This document shows positions 36,933 through 44,461 of a stretch of DNA of 64,000 nucleotides, piece after piece. Position 1 is the first letter of the stretch. Every line of letters begins with the position of its first letter. The DNA is from Ferrovibrio sp046297595. Its GTDB lineage: Bacteria > Pseudomonadota > Alphaproteobacteria > Ferrovibrionales > Ferrovibrionaceae. A program made the position numbers and the translations under genes. The stretch lies in NCBI RefSeq assembly GCF_046297595.1, contig NZ_JBKBHT010000001.1, forward strand, positions 558,001-622,000, in the 5' to 3' direction. The notes under the pieces were generated by a model that worked only from the letters and a program-made list of their open reading frames with translations, searched no databases and was not told where the DNA came from.

Positions 36933-37766
36933 TTAAAGCTTAGAAAAGTATTCTTTATCAATAACGACTTCTTCCACAGTTTTTGTTTGAACGTGGACTC
37001 CTATTCCTAACTCTTTCAGCTTCTCCACAAGCGACTCTCCGTCAATCAAGTCAATGGGCGTCGCTCCATCTCTTTGCGCCTCTGCTTGCGCATCCCTAGA
37101 AAAAGTTCCAGTGGTAATTATCAATCCCTTATCGGCTCTCCCCACTAAGGCACCGCGAAAATCGCGAACTACGGACGGAGAAACCGTACCTTTATATCGT
37201 TTACATTGGAAAAGAACATGGAACGACAGAATACCACCTAGCCGCACAACACCTTTACCATCAATCCCACCGTCCCCCGGCCTACCTGTCACCTCGACAG
37301 AAGTAAAACCGGATTCGCGAAGTAGACGCTTACATAAACGTTCGAAGGCATCCGGCGGAACCTTCTTTATTAATTCCAGAAGTTCGTCTTCCCATGTATC
37401 TAGTGCATCTTCTTTGGGACTATCGGCGTCCTCAACGCTGCCTATAAGACTCTTCATCCCACGAACAGTGCGCTTCACTTCTTCTTTATCGATTTCCTTT
37501 GTTTGCAGGCCTTTTGTTGTAAGCGACCAAACGCCTCTTTTAGAGTTTTCGATTAAGCCATACCACTTGAGGTAATTACGCGCCCAAGCCAATCGATAAC
37601 TCACCTTAGTTCGGCTTCCTCGGTGAATTTCGGCGACTTCCTTTTCGGAGAGACGTAATTCTTTAGCAACAGCACTTTCCTGCTCCGCCACTGTTGCTGA
37701 GCCTCCAAGCTCATGCAGCGCCTTAAGCAACGGCGAAAAGAACCCATCGAATTTGGGAACAGCCAT
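36933..37766 (-). CDS. Mrr-family restriction endonuclease-like protein
   Basis: A 277-residue protein. The N-terminal ~90 residues look like the Mrr winged-helix domain (RTKVSYRLAWARNYLKWYGLI, then VWSLTTKGL). The C-terminal Mrr-type PD-(D/E)xK nuclease runs from about residue 135: VPPDAFERLCKRLLRESGF, then GRPGDGGIDGKG with the Asp, then LFQCKRYKG (the QxK motif), then GLIITTGTFSRDA. Base use is much more AT-rich than around it (a sampled line is 45% GC), which points to horizontal gain. No methylase is near; Mrr enzymes cut modified DNA and need none. Confidence 0.88.
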   Translation of the reverse strand: MAVPKFDGFFSPLLKALHELGGSATVAEQESAVAKELRLSEKEVAEIHRGSRTKVSYRLAWARNYLKWYGLIENSKRGVWSLTTKGLQTKEIDKEEVKRTVRGMKSLIGSVEDADSPKEDALDTWEDELLELIKKVPPDAFERLCKRLLRESGFTSVEVTGRPGDGGIDGKGVVRLGGILSFHVLFQCKRYKGTVSPSVVRDFRGALVGRADKGLIITTGTFSRDAQAEAQRDGATPIDLIDGESLVEKLKELGIGVHVQTKTVEEVVIDKEYFSKL

Positions 37767-37884
37767 AAAAAAATCCCCCAGAAGCTTATCAAGCCCTACC
37801 CTTGATTAAGCATTGATATTAACGAGAAACTTCCGTACCCGCCTAGTCTACGCTGGAAGTCGAATATACATACAGTCGTATTCA

Positions 37885-37901
37885 TTTACATAACTAGTAA
37901 A
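37885..37901. promoter_or_regulatory. Candidate ArsR operator
   Basis: TTTAC and GTAAA form an inverted repeat with a seven-base spacer 40 bases upstream of the arsR-like ATG, in an AT-rich stretch. ArsR operators are usually such short dyads over the promoter. No binding evidence exists. Confidence 0.35.
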
Positions 37902-37940
37902 ATGGTTGCATTGTCACCGCCCCGCGTTATACTCCCCGCC

Positions 37941-38264
37941 ATGAGCATGGATATCGATACTGCCGCACGCCTGTTCGCCGAGCTGGGCAACCGCACCCGG
38001 CTGGATGTTCTGCTGCTGCTGATCAAGGCAGGGCCGGAGGGTCTGAGTATCGGCGATATCCAGGCCGAGCTGGACATTCCACTGTCCACCCTGTCGTTTC
38101 ACCTGCGTGGCCTGAATGGCGCCGGGCTGATCGAGCAGGAGAAGCAGGGCCGCAGCGTGATCTGTCGGCCGAATTTCACGGCGATGAACGAGGCCATGCA
38201 GTTCCTGAAACGCGAATGCTGCGTAGGTGTGGCGCCGAAAGCCCGCCGCGGCCAGGCCGCATAG
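37941..38264 (+). CDS. ArsR family metalloregulator
   Basis: A 107-residue winged-helix repressor: MSMDIDTAARLFAELGNRTRLDVLLLL, then the recognition helix in LDIPLSTLSFHLRGLNGAGLIEQEKQG. A vicinal Cys pair (ECC) lies near the C-terminus, a possible site for As(III) or another thiophilic metal. The ATG at 37941 is used rather than 37902 because it fits family length. It sits 62 bases before the permease gene and should repress it. Confidence 0.85.
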   Translation: MSMDIDTAARLFAELGNRTRLDVLLLLIKAGPEGLSIGDIQAELDIPLSTLSFHLRGLNGAGLIEQEKQGRSVICRPNFTAMNEAMQFLKRECCVGVAPKARRGQAA

Positions 38265-38326
38265 CCCTCACCTGCGAAAAATTTTTGCCCATAAATAACC
38301 ACTTTACTGGAAATATGGAGATGATG

Positions 38327-39397
38327 ATGACCGAAGCCACCCATTCCGCCCTGCCCCCGCAGCCATCCTGGCGGCGGCTGATCGCCAAGCCCGACTGGCT
38401 ATTGCTGGCGATCATCGCCATTCCCCTGGTGCTGGCCGTGCTGACTCCGCAACAGGCGCTAGCCAGCCTCCGCTTCACCGGAGCGGCCTTGTCCAGCATC
38501 GCGCCGTTCCTGCTGATGGCCGTGCTGGCGGCATCCTGGATCAAGGCAAGCGGCGCCGACCGGCTGGTGGCGCATGCCTTCACCGGCCGCGAAAGCCGCA
38601 TGGTGCTGCTGGCCGCACTGTTCGGCGCGCTGTCGCCCTTCTGCTCCTGCGGCGTGATCCCGCTGATCAGCGGTCTGCTCGGCGCGGGCGTACCGCTGGC
38701 GCCGGTGATGGCCTTCTGGATCGCCTCGCCGATCATGGACCCCAACATGTTCCTGCTTACCGCCGGCGGACTGGGACTTGAGTTTGCCGTGGCCAAGACC
38801 TTTGCCGCCATCGGCATGGGGCTGTTTGCCGGCTTCATCACCATGGCGCTGATGAGGGCGGGTGGCTTAAGCGAAAGCCTGCGTCGTCCGCCGCGTTCGG
38901 CCGCCGCGCGGCGCTGGATGAATGAAACACTAAACGGCACCGCGCAGCCGAAGCCGGTCTGGCGGTTCTGGCACGAGCCGGCCCGCGCGCAGGTCTTCGT
39001 CACCGATGCGGCCGATAATGGCTGGAAGCTGCTGCGCTGGATGACCCTGGCCTTCCTGCTGGAAAGCCTGATGGTGGCCTATCTCCCGGGCGAGGCCATT
39101 GCCGGCTGGCTGGGTGCGGCGAACTGGACGGCGATGCCGCTGGCCGTGATCACCGGCGTGCCCGCCTATCTGAACGGCTATGCCGCCATCCCCCTGGTCT
39201 CGGGCCTGATCGACCTGGGCATGAGCCCGGCCGTTGGGCTGGCCTTCATGACCGCCGGCGGTGTCAGCTCGATCCCCGCCATGATGGCCGTCTGGGGCCT
39301 GGTACGGCGGCAGGTCTTCGCCCTGTATCTGGCACTGGGCGGCGGCGGTGCACTGCTGGCCGGTTATGCCTATGCCCTCTGGTTGTCGCTGAGCTGA
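38327..39397 (+). CDS. ArsP-like permease (DUF318 family)
   Basis: A ~356-residue membrane protein with about eight hydrophobic segments in two halves. The family hallmark is FCSCGVIPLISGLLGAG followed by FWIASPIMDPNMF; the second half has VPAYLNGYAAIPLVSGLI. The relatives ArsP and other DUF318 permeases export organoarsenicals, and the upstream ArsR gene supports a metalloid role, but the substrate is not proven. The third ATG of the ATGATGATG run (38327) is chosen because GGAG is six bases upstream. Confidence 0.85.
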   Translation: MTEATHSALPPQPSWRRLIAKPDWLLLAIIAIPLVLAVLTPQQALASLRFTGAALSSIAPFLLMAVLAASWIKASGADRLVAHAFTGRESRMVLLAALFGALSPFCSCGVIPLISGLLGAGVPLAPVMAFWIASPIMDPNMFLLTAGGLGLEFAVAKTFAAIGMGLFAGFITMALMRAGGLSESLRRPPRSAAARRWMNETLNGTAQPKPVWRFWHEPARAQVFVTDAADNGWKLLRWMTLAFLLESLMVAYLPGEAIAGWLGAANWTAMPLAVITGVPAYLNGYAAIPLVSGLIDLGMSPAVGLAFMTAGGVSSIPAMMAVWGLVRRQVFALYLALGGGGALLAGYAYALWLSLS

Positions 39398-39434
39398 AGC
39401 AGTCCGCCGATCAAGCCGCCCGGTCAGCGCCGTT

Positions 39435-39770
39435 TCATCGGCGCCAGCCGGGCGGCAGTGTCTTATAGGCATGGGATCGCTGCGATCCGCTATGCCATTG
39501 CGCCAGCCGCGAGATGACTACGGCCGCAACGGCAATTGTCACGCTGCCGAGCAGCCAGATGATCACGATCAGCGCGCCGCCAGCGGAATCAGCCAATGCA
39601 GCGGCCCAAGACAGCCAACCGGCCAGCTCGTCACCAACCGTGAGTTGGCCGGCATTACCGGCCACGAACTCGGCCAGCCAGCCGAGCATGGCATTGCCCA
39701 GCCAGGCCAGCACCGACCATGCGAAGAATGCGACCGCCGCGATGATCCAGATGGCGCGCTGCATGATCAC
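39435..39770 (-). CDS. Two-TM membrane protein coupled to DUF4112 gene
   Basis: A 111-residue protein with a hydrophobic segment at about 7-28 and another at 64-87, and a short polar tail. No known domain was recognised. It starts with GTG at 39770, overlapping the DUF4112 stop by GTGA; an ATG two codons later (39764) is an alternative. A GGGAGGGG site lies upstream. The overlap suggests that the two proteins are made together, perhaps as a membrane complex. Confidence 0.6.
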   Translation of the reverse strand: MIMQRAIWIIAAVAFFAWSVLAWLGNAMLGWLAEFVAGNAGQLTVGDELAGWLSWAAALADSAGGALIVIIWLLGSVTIAVAAVVISRLAQWHSGSQRSHAYKTLPPGWRR

Positions 39771-40195
39771 TGCCCCTCCCTGCCGCGTGTTGCATCGATC
39801 ATGCCTTCGGCATGGTCGAGATGTTCGCGCAACAGTTCGATATTCCTGATATTGGCCCGATAGAAGATGTCGCCGAACCAGCCCACCACCGGAATCGCGC
39901 TGATCACGAGATCAACCCCGACATTGCCGGCCATGCGCAGGATGGTTCCGGCTGGGACGCCAAGCCGGCGAGCCTCCCAGACAAGATAGCCAGCCATCGC
40001 CTTGGCGCTTAGCGTGCCGATACCGGGGATGACATTCAGCGCCGCATCCAGGCCGACGCGGATATCGGTGCCGGGAATGCGGACCGCACTGTCGAGCAGT
40101 CGCGCCAGCGCCTCCAGACGCCGGCGCGCCTCAATATTGCGCCCAGAGACATAGCCATATGCGTTGTGATGGAACTGAGCGAACGCCTCAGACAT
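39767..40195 (-). CDS. DUF4112 membrane protein
   Basis: A 142-residue protein with the DUF4112 pattern: LARLLDSAVRIPGTDIRVGLDAALNVIPGIG, then VDLVISAIPVVGWFGDIFYRANIRN. Three short hydrophobic segments are present. A perfect GGGAGG precedes the ATG. The function of the family is unknown. It is co-translated with the downstream two-TM protein. Confidence 0.8.
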   Translation of the reverse strand: MSEAFAQFHHNAYGYVSGRNIEARRRLEALARLLDSAVRIPGTDIRVGLDAALNVIPGIGTLSAKAMAGYLVWEARRLGVPAGTILRMAGNVGVDLVISAIPVVGWFGDIFYRANIRNIELLREHLDHAEGMIDATRGREGQ

Positions 40196-40354
40196 TCAAG
40201 ACCTCCCAAGATCAGAGCGCCGGTTCACAAAACTACGGCGCTCATCAGGTGGAAGAGTCCGACATCGCAGCCACCGGCTGCCAGAGGGGCCCGGACCCAG
40301 TGTCACAGAGATGGGAGCGCCCGGGCGGATTTCAAGAGATGTCCGGCTCCCCCG

Positions 40355-41275
40355 CTAACCGAGCGATTTCGCTCTGACCAGACTTTCCTTCACCTGCCGC
40401 CGCAGCCAGACATGGGCGGCGTCGGCCTGGCGGCGTTCATGCCAGAACTGGGCAATGGCAAAAGGGGCGATGCGGAAAGGCAGTTCGGCCCGTTTCAACG
40501 ACCTGTCCCGGCAGAGATACCCAGCCAGCAAGGCCGGCAGGGTAAGCGCAAGATCGGTATTCTGCAGAATACCGGGTACGGCCATAAAGGTGGAAACACG
40601 CGCGGCGATGCGGCGTTCGTGCCCCTGCTGTTTCAGCGCGGCATCGACCGCCCCGACGCCCTGGCCACTGAGGGTGACGAAAAGATGCGGCAGCTTCAGA
40701 TAGGCTGCCATGCTGAGCCTTGCCTTCAACGCCGGATGTGCCCGGCGCAGCAAGACCACGAAATGGTCGCGCATCAGTTCCTGCCGGTAGAAACCGGCCG
40801 GCGCTTCGCGGAACACGCCCAATGCCAGGTCGAGCCGGCCGGATTCCAGGCCCTCCAGGGCCTGGGCGTCGTTGGGCCGGATGTTGATGTCCATCTTCGG
40901 CGCAGCGGCGCGCAGGCGGGCGAACAGGTCGGGCAGCACCACCTGTGCCGCGTAATCGTTCGCGGCGATATGGAAGGCGCCGGTCGCGGCAAGCGGATCG
41001 AATTTCTGCGGCGCCACCAGCCGCGCCGCATCCTCCAGCAGACGGCCGAGTGCGGGCTGCAGCGTCAGGGCACGCGGCGTTGGCAGTAGGCCCTGACGGC
41101 CGCGCACCAGCAGCGGATCGCTGAACAGCAGGCGCAGGCGTGCCAGCACGCGGCTCATCGCCGGCTGGCTGAGATTGAGGCGTTTCGCCGCGCGCGACAC
41201 GCTGCGCTCCTCGATCAGGGCGCGCAGCCCCACCAGCAACTGGAAATCGATTCCACGTAAATCCGCTTCATGCAT
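40355..41275 (-). CDS. LysR family transcriptional regulator
   Basis: A 306-residue regulator. The N-terminal HTH is FQLLVGLRALIEERSVSRAAKRLNLSQPAMSRVLARLR. A periplasmic-binding-protein-like effector domain follows (about residues 90-290). The ATG at 41275 gives the normal LysR N-terminus, while the long frame to 41551 overlaps the divergent gene. It is divergent from a secreted ester-cyclase-like gene 82 bases away, and CATGCAT boxes lie in the gap. The effector is unknown. Confidence 0.9.
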   Translation of the reverse strand: MHEADLRGIDFQLLVGLRALIEERSVSRAAKRLNLSQPAMSRVLARLRLLFSDPLLVRGRQGLLPTPRALTLQPALGRLLEDAARLVAPQKFDPLAATGAFHIAANDYAAQVVLPDLFARLRAAAPKMDINIRPNDAQALEGLESGRLDLALGVFREAPAGFYRQELMRDHFVVLLRRAHPALKARLSMAAYLKLPHLFVTLSGQGVGAVDAALKQQGHERRIAARVSTFMAVPGILQNTDLALTLPALLAGYLCRDRSLKRAELPFRIAPFAIAQFWHERRQADAAHVWLRRQVKESLVRAKSLG

Positions 41276-41297
41276 GGTGATTATCAATATCATGCAT
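41269..41297. promoter_or_regulatory. Paired CATGCAT boxes between LysR gene and target
   Basis: CATGCAT occurs at 41269-41275 and again at 41291-41297, 22 bases apart (two helical turns). The first overlaps the LysR start codon. Such spacing suits a LysR dimer-of-dimers, but the boxes do not show the classic T-N11-A pattern clearly, so this is only a candidate. Confidence 0.35.
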
Positions 41298-41356
41298 TGG
41301 ACGCATGACAAGGCGGCGGCGTATGGGGAGAGTCGTTCGTAAACCGGAGACCCGCC

Positions 41357-41857
41357 ATGAATCCGAAACAGACCACAGCCGCCACCCTTGCTGCAGCGCT
41401 GCTGAGCATCAGCCCCGCGCAGGCCGGCGATTTCGCCGGCGACCGCATCGAACAGAATCGACGCCTGATCGAACGCTATTTCGAGGAGGTTTGGAACCAG
41501 GGAAAGCTGGACGTGCTGGATGAACTGATGCATCCCGCATACGTCAACCACAGTCCCGGCTTGCCCGATCCGCTACCCGGTCCGGCCGGACTGAAGCCCA
41601 TTGTAGCCGCCATGCGCATCGGCCTGCCCGACATGCATTACACCATCGAGGACATGGTGATCGCGCCCGACAAGGTGGCCGTGCGGGTCACCCTGCGCGC
41701 CACCCATACCGGCGACCTGTTCGGCATGGCGCCGACCGGCAAGCGGATCGAGGTGGACCAGATGCAGATCGAGCACATCGAAGGCGGCAAAATCGTCGAG
41801 CACTGGCGCCGTACCGACGACATGGGGCTGCTGCGCCAGCTCGGACAGATCAAATAG
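41357..41857 (+). CDS. Secreted ester-cyclase / SnoaL-like protein
   Basis: A 166-residue protein with a short signal peptide cut after about QAG (residue 23). The mature part is a SnoaL/ester-cyclase NTF2 fold: IERYFEEVWNQGKLDVLDELMHPAYVNHSPG, then RVTLRATHTGDLFGMAPTGKRI and GGKIVEHWRRTDDMGLLRQLG. Members are thought to act on cyclic ketone or ester substrates; the substrate is unknown. GGAG precedes the ATG. It is divergent from the LysR gene and followed by a hairpin. Confidence 0.75.
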   Translation: MNPKQTTAATLAAALLSISPAQAGDFAGDRIEQNRRLIERYFEEVWNQGKLDVLDELMHPAYVNHSPGLPDPLPGPAGLKPIVAAMRIGLPDMHYTIEDMVIAPDKVAVRVTLRATHTGDLFGMAPTGKRIEVDQMQIEHIEGGKIVEHWRRTDDMGLLRQLGQIK

Positions 41858-41878
41858 CCACCCGGCAAGCGGGGAATT

Positions 41879-41912
41879 GAACCCGCCCGGTCAGCAGCGG
41901 CCGGGCGGGTTC
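41879..41912 (+). terminator. Hairpin after ester-cyclase gene
   Basis: GAACCCGCCCGG and CCGGGCGGGTTC form a perfect 12-pair stem with a ten-base loop. The T run is poor, so it may be a bidirectional or weak terminator. Confidence 0.6.
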
Positions 41913-41998
41913 CACCCACGGTTTCTCTTTAAACAGACATATACCTATAAGAGTATTCATTAGAGACTCATAGACTGATGGTTGATACGATCCCTGCA

Positions 41999-42018
41999 CG
42001 TGAGGACATACCCTCACG
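41999..42018 (+). other. Leader hairpin before unknown gene
   Basis: CGTGAGG and CCTCACG pair with a six-base loop, 20 bases before the ATG at 42039. It could stabilise the 5' end of the mRNA or be a protein site. No known family matches. Confidence 0.45.
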
Positions 42019-42038
42019 CCACCAGCTAGGGGAAATCC

Positions 42039-42452
42039 ATGGTCAACGAAGCGCCGGTCCAGCTGCTGGGCCAGTTAACCTTCAACTACCCGACTGTTCC
42101 CTCCCTGCCGCAGATGACCGTCATCCCATCCGGCATGAACACGCGCGGCATCATTCTGCGCAACGCCATCATCGTCGCCATTTCCAGCGGCGGCGGATCG
42201 ACCCCGCCGATGCTGTTTGCCGATGTGAACCTGCAGCAGAGCAGCGCGCCGCCGCCGCCGCCCCTCGGCCCCTCGGCCACGATGCGGGCGATCCTGATCG
42301 CCAATCCGGTCAGCGGCCCGGCGGGCGTGACCGCGACGAACGCGCAACTGCTGTGGCCGCTGTATCTCGAACCCGGCCTGGGCCTGGGCTTCAACACCGG
42401 CAGTGCCATATCAGGCATCAGCCTGTATGGGACTTTCGACTACGTCTCCTGA
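42039..42452 (+). CDS. Hypothetical protein, isolated gene
   Basis: A 137-residue protein with no signal peptide and no recognised domain. It has a central proline run (SAPPPPPLGPS) and otherwise beta-type alternation with many small residues (VAISSGGGSTPP, FNTGSAISGISLYG). Few charges are present, and Cys is absent. AGGGGA precedes the ATG, and it has its own leader hairpin and a strong terminator. The look is that of a secreted or structural protein, but neither can be shown. Confidence 0.6.
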   Translation: MVNEAPVQLLGQLTFNYPTVPSLPQMTVIPSGMNTRGIILRNAIIVAISSGGGSTPPMLFADVNLQQSSAPPPPPLGPSATMRAILIANPVSGPAGVTATNAQLLWPLYLEPGLGLGFNTGSAISGISLYGTFDYVS

Positions 42453-42486
42453 AGAGAGACGCATCCTCCCCGCCTCCCGTCCCCTC

Positions 42487-42515
42487 AGCCCGGCGTAATC
42501 CGCCGGGCTTTTTTT
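42487..42515 (+). terminator. Strong rho-independent terminator
   Basis: AGCCCGGCG and CGCCGGGCT make a nine-pair stem with loop TAATC, followed by six more T. It ends the unknown gene at 42452 and faces the convergent membrane-protein gene. Confidence 0.9.
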
Positions 42516-42521
42516 GCCGAG

Positions 42522-42848
42522 TCAGGCCTTTCCTTCGGCGCGCTTCAGCAAAGTCATCAGAAGATAGGCCAGCAAAGTGAAGCCCAGGCCAGGCAGCAGC
42601 ATGTTGGTCAGCACGAAAGCCCAGTCGATGCCGCAGGTGGTGGGAATGCCGCTACCGCGACTCATATCGATGGGGATATGGCCTTGGGCAGCCGGCACCG
42701 GACGGCACAAGCCCATGGGTTCATAGCCATGGGTGCGGAACAGCAGGATGCCGAACAGCACCACAGGCAGCGACAGGCCGAAAAGCAGGCTGGCGATAAC
42801 GCGACCAGCCACCGTCTGCGGCCGGATCCAGCGCGAGAAGCGAAACAC
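42522..42848 (-). CDS. Small membrane protein of unknown function
   Basis: The plausible gene begins at GTG 42848, because GAGGGAG lies six bases upstream. The longer frame to 43055 overlaps the downstream end of the phosphotransferase gene and gives a Cys/Arg-rich extension. The resulting ~108 residues have TM segments at about 13-35 and 80-100 with a ~40-residue loop between them that has two Cys (GLCRPVP and TTCGIDWA), perhaps a disulfide. No family was recognised. Confidence 0.6.
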   Translation of the reverse strand: MFRFSRWIRPQTVAGRVIASLLFGLSLPVVLFGILLFRTHGYEPMGLCRPVPAAQGHIPIDMSRGSGIPTTCGIDWAFVLTNMLLPGLGFTLLAYLLMTLLKRAEGKA

Positions 42849-42921
42849 GGGATACTCCCTCGTCCGTAATCGCCCCTTCGATAGCAGCAAGATCGACCGG
42901 ATGCCAGCCCGGGCGCGTCCT

Positions 42922-44400
42922 TCAGGCCATAACAGATTTGGCCCGCCGCAGGGTTTCCTCGGGGCCCGCCCCGGCATCGACTGTTTTCCAGTCGACCGGC
43001 GGCGACAGATGCTGCAACTGCCAATGCACGACGTCTTCGGTGGCGTCGGAAGCATCGTTGCGCCGCGCTGCCACCCGCGCGGTCAGAATCTCGGGCGCCG
43101 CCGTGAGCCACAGCCCGTCGCAGCGGCAACCCATTTCGCGCGCCAGGGCGGCAGCGGCCTCCCGTTCGTCCGGTTTTCCATAAACCGCATCGAGAATCAC
43201 GCTCGCGCCGCCCTGCAGCAAGACACGGGCACGCTCCAGCAAGCTGGTATAGACGCGACGGCTGCTGTCTGGCGTGTAACTGTCTTTCGGCAGGCGCTGC
43301 AAAACCGGCACGTTGTGCAGGTTTTTGCGAATGGTGTCGCTGCGCAGGATCACCGCGCCGCAGAGACCGCCGAAATCCGGCGCCAGCGCGCGGGCCAGTG
43401 TGGTCTTGCCGGTGCCGGACAACCCACCGACCAGGATCAGGCGCGGTGGCGGTGGCTTCAGCGCCTGCCACGCCAGCGCCAGATACCGCGTGGCTTCTGG
43501 CCTGCCGGCTTCGGTGAGTGCCGCGATATGGCAGCGGATCGCGGCCCGCAGCGCCACATAGAGCGGCAACAGGGCCATGCCCGCATCGTCGGGCATAGCC
43601 TCCAGCCAGGTATTCAGCGCCAGGCTGGCCAGGTCGCCGCGCCGCTGCTGCACAAGATCCATCAGCAGGAAAGCCAGATCATACAGTGTGTCGATGGCGG
43701 CGAGGTCGTCGTCGAATTCCAGGCAGTCGAAAAGCACGGGCTGGCCGTCGATCACCGCGATGTTGCGCAGATGCAGGTCGCCATGGCCATGACGCATGCG
43801 GCCGTCGGCGCGCCGCTGCAGCAGGGCCGGCCGTCGGCGCTCGATTTCGGCCTGCAACGCGGCACGGAAACCGGCCAATTCATCCGCCGGCAACGCACCG
43901 GCCGGCAGATTGGCGAAGGCGGCATCGTTCAGTGCGATGGTCTGTGCAACCATGGCCGTGGCCTCGCGGTCCACGCGTCCGGCGTGCGCATGGAAGGCCG
44001 CGATGTCGGCGGCCAGCGCCACGATCATTGCCGGCGTTACGGCGCCATCGGCCAGCAGGTGGTCCAGCGTTTTGTGCGCATCGAAGCGCCGCATCTCGAC
44101 CAGCCATTCGATGGGCGCGCCTTGTGGATCCAATGACAAACGGCCGGCCGGATCGCGATAGACCGCACGGGAGGCGAGGTAAAGCTGCGGCGCGGTACGC
44201 CGGTTCAGCATCACTTCGCGTTCGCAGGCGATGCGCCGTTTCTCCAGGGTGGAGAAATCGACATAAGGCAGAGCCACGGCTTTTTTCAGCTTCCAGGCCC
44301 GGTCGCCCGTCAGGAAGACGCGCGAGACATGCGTCTCGATCACATCGTCAGGTGCCGGTGCGAACAGCTTGGTTATATCGGCGGGATTGGGATCGGTCAT
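42922..44400 (-). CDS. Fused phosphotransferase (APH-like) / P-loop kinase
   Basis: A 492-residue protein. The N-terminal part (about 1-310) has an APH-type kinase pattern, with the catalytic loop MRHGHGDLHLRNIAV and metal Asp in VLFDCLEFDDDLAAIDT. The C-terminal part (about 330-490) is a P-loop kinase: LVGGLSGTGKTTLARAL (Walker A), SDTIRKNL and ILDAVYGK. Fusions like this are often named aminoglycoside phosphotransferase, but they are not shown to confer resistance. The ribosome site is weak. The membrane-protein gene follows. Confidence 0.82.
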   Translation of the reverse strand: MTDPNPADITKLFAPAPDDVIETHVSRVFLTGDRAWKLKKAVALPYVDFSTLEKRRIACEREVMLNRRTAPQLYLASRAVYRDPAGRLSLDPQGAPIEWLVEMRRFDAHKTLDHLLADGAVTPAMIVALAADIAAFHAHAGRVDREATAMVAQTIALNDAAFANLPAGALPADELAGFRAALQAEIERRRPALLQRRADGRMRHGHGDLHLRNIAVIDGQPVLFDCLEFDDDLAAIDTLYDLAFLLMDLVQQRRGDLASLALNTWLEAMPDDAGMALLPLYVALRAAIRCHIAALTEAGRPEATRYLALAWQALKPPPPRLILVGGLSGTGKTTLARALAPDFGGLCGAVILRSDTIRKNLHNVPVLQRLPKDSYTPDSSRRVYTSLLERARVLLQGGASVILDAVYGKPDEREAAAALAREMGCRCDGLWLTAAPEILTARVAARRNDASDATEDVVHWQLQHLSPPVDWKTVDAGAGPEETLRRAKSVMA

Positions 44401-44461
44401 GGCTTATTCTAACCCCGCCGGCATGGCGAAGGTTTGACCAAGCGCAATCGCCGCCGTGCTT

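Noticed and set aside
42039..42452. Phage structural protein
   Set aside because: No other phage-like gene is near and the unit has bacterial promoter and terminator features.
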